A stretch of DNA of 64,000 bases, taken from NCBI GenBank assembly GCA_965644295.1, contig CBFFRP010000380.1, positions 1-64,000 on the forward strand, written 5' to 3'. Source of the DNA: Paraphysomonas bandaiensis (lineage: Eukaryota > Chrysophyceae). The position numbers were made by a program, and so were the translations under genes. Under the pieces are notes generated by a model. It was not told where the DNA came from and did no database searches. It saw only the letters and a program-made list of their open reading frames with translations. This document shows, piece by piece, positions 62,301-64,000 of this stretch. How positions within the stretch are numbered: position 1 is the first letter of the stretch; each line of letters starts with the position of its first letter.

Positions 62301-62602
62301 TACTTGGTTCTGCCACCCTTTCTACAACAATATATCAATAATTTATCGACATAAAAGGCATTATCAAACCTGCTGGGGAGGGCTTACAATGAGGAGAACT
62401 CACCAAAGACTCTATGCTCAATGATGACAACTCTTCCAGTAACACAGATGTCGATTGATAAAGCTACATATCAACTGTTACCAGATAGTAATGATACACA
62501 TGTCTCCATCACCATCATCTCATCATCAGATAGCCCATCATTATCATCACTATCAGAGGTCTCCACAGTATACTCCATACTCATATCTTCAGATACTTTC
62601 AT
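59341..62602 (-). CDS. GRAM/PH-like domain protein, nine exons, family unknown
   Basis: Exons on the minus strand: 62500-62602, 62404-62463, 61985-62321, 61451-61643, 61136-61390, 60848-61071, 60424-60804, 60245-60368, 59341-60195, giving 843 aa with all phases closing. The last seven exons are firm; the first two rest on a 36-nt intron and are tentative. The N-terminus is acidic. The middle is helical and hydrophobic (TASIVHILEVILRP, HYVSLVEGLLRDLMW, ETVQNICNRRRALLVHLL). The C-terminal 300 residues contain a GRAM-like fold: YYCACLVCYSPADVVGMPGFLYLTGNWIGVAS, ELYPLKDLES, then KLIFQV and IEIRFTPA, which match the strands of a lipid- or protein-binding PH-like domain. GRAM domains target membranes. 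I cannot name the family; a role in membrane trafficking or contact sites is only a guess. Confidence 0.7.
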
Positions 62603-63689
62603 CTATTAACACATCAATCTATTGATTATATTCATATATAGCCATATATACCATAGCTGTATCGAGCTCTTGCTCAAGCTCATGTGTGAGCTCCGCCAGA
62701 CGATGAATCTTATCACACATACATTATTATCATTCGATTATATTCACATAATAATCACCTCAACTGGCTCTTCCATGGGTGATCACAATGGCATGTCTGA
62801 GTGGTTATTTCATATATAGGAGGATGCCAAGCTCTTAGCAAGGAATTATAGAGTACTCTATACATACACAGCATACAGCAGTACACACATACATCACAGC
62901 AGGACATACAGCAGTACACACATACATATCACACAGTTGGACATACAGCAGTACACACATACATCACAGCAGGACATACAGCAGTACACACATACATATC
63001 ACACAGTTGGACATACAGCAGTACACACATACATATCACACAGTTGGACATACAGCAGTTTAGTATAGAGATGATGCATTGTGTACAGCAACATACAGTA
63101 CCTGACTACTTCTAACACAAGTATAGAAAGAACAATGCAGCAGTACATATTCATGCTGTGGTTGCTATCTATATACAGCAGTTGAAAAATACGAGAGTGT
63201 ATTTCAGTATCATATCAGTTGCGGAATCATGGGAATGACATTAACATTAAGTTACATGAGAATTATATCATTATACCACTCTATAAGCGCCTGTCAAGAG
63301 TAATTTATCATTAGACAAGAGAGACCATTGTCGAAGTCAGGTTGGATGCATCAAAATAGCTGTTACGAATGAATGTGGAAGAGTTCTAGCTCTAATTTAA
63401 TCTCGTGCGCTCTATTAGAGTCATGTGAATAAGCTATGCTATTAGACACCTTCCAATGGATGATCCTTGAGAATAGATATAGAAAATCACTATTGTATAT
63501 TGACTGAGTGAGGAGAATACTGAAGTTCATAACTGCTAACAGACGTGATCAGTGATAATATAACTAAGTCGATTCCAGGTAATTAATTAATGAAATAATT
63601 AATTAATGTAACAACTAGTCGTCTATATACTATCATACGAAACACGTGGTAAAAGAATATTGGTAATTTGACCTTCTGTGCACATGAGA
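62603..63689. repeat. Intergenic region with two-unit minisatellite
   Basis: 62867-63060 is built from two related units: about 33 bp (acatacagcagtacacacat + acatcacagcagg) and about 37 bp (the same start + acatatcacacagttgg), in the order short, long, short, long, long, partial. The rest is AT-rich with no gene seen. Confidence 0.8.
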
Positions 63690-64000
63690 TTATGATACCC
63701 TAATAATGAAAATTTTCGATCGCTTATAACCAATCTCTTGTGCTAGTCTTCGTTTCCCTATTTATGACTATGTAGCTTCTAGAGTATATAAATTGACTTC
63801 GGATGTTGTTACCTGAAGAAGGGGTGTCGTTAGCGGATATAACCGGAGGAGGTGGTAGATCATGAGTAGATGCTGCGTTCTGAACCTTAGAGGGCGAAAC
63901 ACGTACCGGAGTTGAGGTCGCTCTACTTCTTGGGGGTAGTTTTATAGACTTACAGTAGGTGGCTTTCACCTGCAACATGGCTTGCATAGATTCGATATCT
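63690..64000 (-). CDS. 3' end of a gene entering from the right edge
   Basis: A minus-strand frame from the window edge to 63813 encodes a basic, Pro/Ser-rich segment (KSIKLPPRSRATSTPVRVSP...HDLPPPP) and ends at a GTAAC donor in phase 1. A plausible last exon begins near 63771 (GGKRRLAQEIGYK) and stops at TAA 63690-63692. No domain is recognisable; the segment is probably a disordered tail. Confidence 0.45.

Noticed and set aside
1-64000. tRNA, rRNA and CRISPR features
   Set aside because: No cloverleaf B-box with a matching A-box, no rRNA-like conserved segments and no spacer-repeat arrays were seen; the short tandem arrays present are mini- and microsatellites.

Overview
The window is nuclear DNA of a eukaryote with compact genes, short GT-AG introns (about 40-115 nt) and an AT-leaning composition. 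Long Pro/Thr/Ser stalks built from PT, PS and PTxxP units occur in two unrelated secreted or membrane proteins. Together with a divergent chitin synthase, an exostosin glycosyltransferase, a REJ/polycystin-like receptor and a Copia element, this suggests a stramenopile, probably an ochrophyte alga or relative. That placement is inference; no rRNA or organelle marker is present.

Layout. 1-9540 (-): a secreted modular protein made of one divergent 5' exon followed by at least seven tandem copies of one phase-1 exon (1,257-bp period, 54-nt intron in each); the first copy is truncated and frameshifted. 10375-11698 (+): DCP1-like mRNA decapping factor. 13107-14393 (+): DRB0094-type RNA ligase. 14815-15027: MITE with Mutator-like 10-bp target duplications. 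15474-18655 (-): 955-aa TPR protein. 19999-26825 (-): a multi-pass membrane protein gene cut in two by a young Copia retrotransposon (20159-25897, identical 265-bp LTRs, 5-bp target duplication). 27345-29240 (+): exostosin-family glycosyltransferase. 29707-31613: larger element of the MITE's family carrying a foreign ORF. 32146-32480 (-): a 77-aa COMM-domain protein in three small exons. 32934-34589 (+): Tweety/prominin-like membrane protein. 34909-36541: hAT-derived debris. 36686-38116 (-): patatin-like phospholipase. 38724-49196 (+): a 3,332-aa C-type lectin / PT-stalk / REJ-like / EGF / GPS / polycystin-type membrane receptor. 49490-52075: more hAT-family debris. 52533-55114 (-): chitin synthase. 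55151-55596: a 446-bp (GTAT)n tract filling the divergent promoter. 55650-57365 (+): SET-MYND protein. 59341-62602 (-): GRAM-like-domain protein in nine exons. 63690-64000 (-): 3' end of another gene.

Gene models were checked by splice-site consensus and reading phase: for every multi-exon gene given with exon coordinates, exon lengths sum to a multiple of three with no internal stop, except the exon-array gene, where the broken phase of exon 2 is itself the finding. Recurrent themes are cell-surface and wall biology (lectin receptor, PT-rich adhesin-like protein, chitin synthase, exostosin) and RNA metabolism (DCP1, RNA ligase). Transposons occupy much of the intergenic space.
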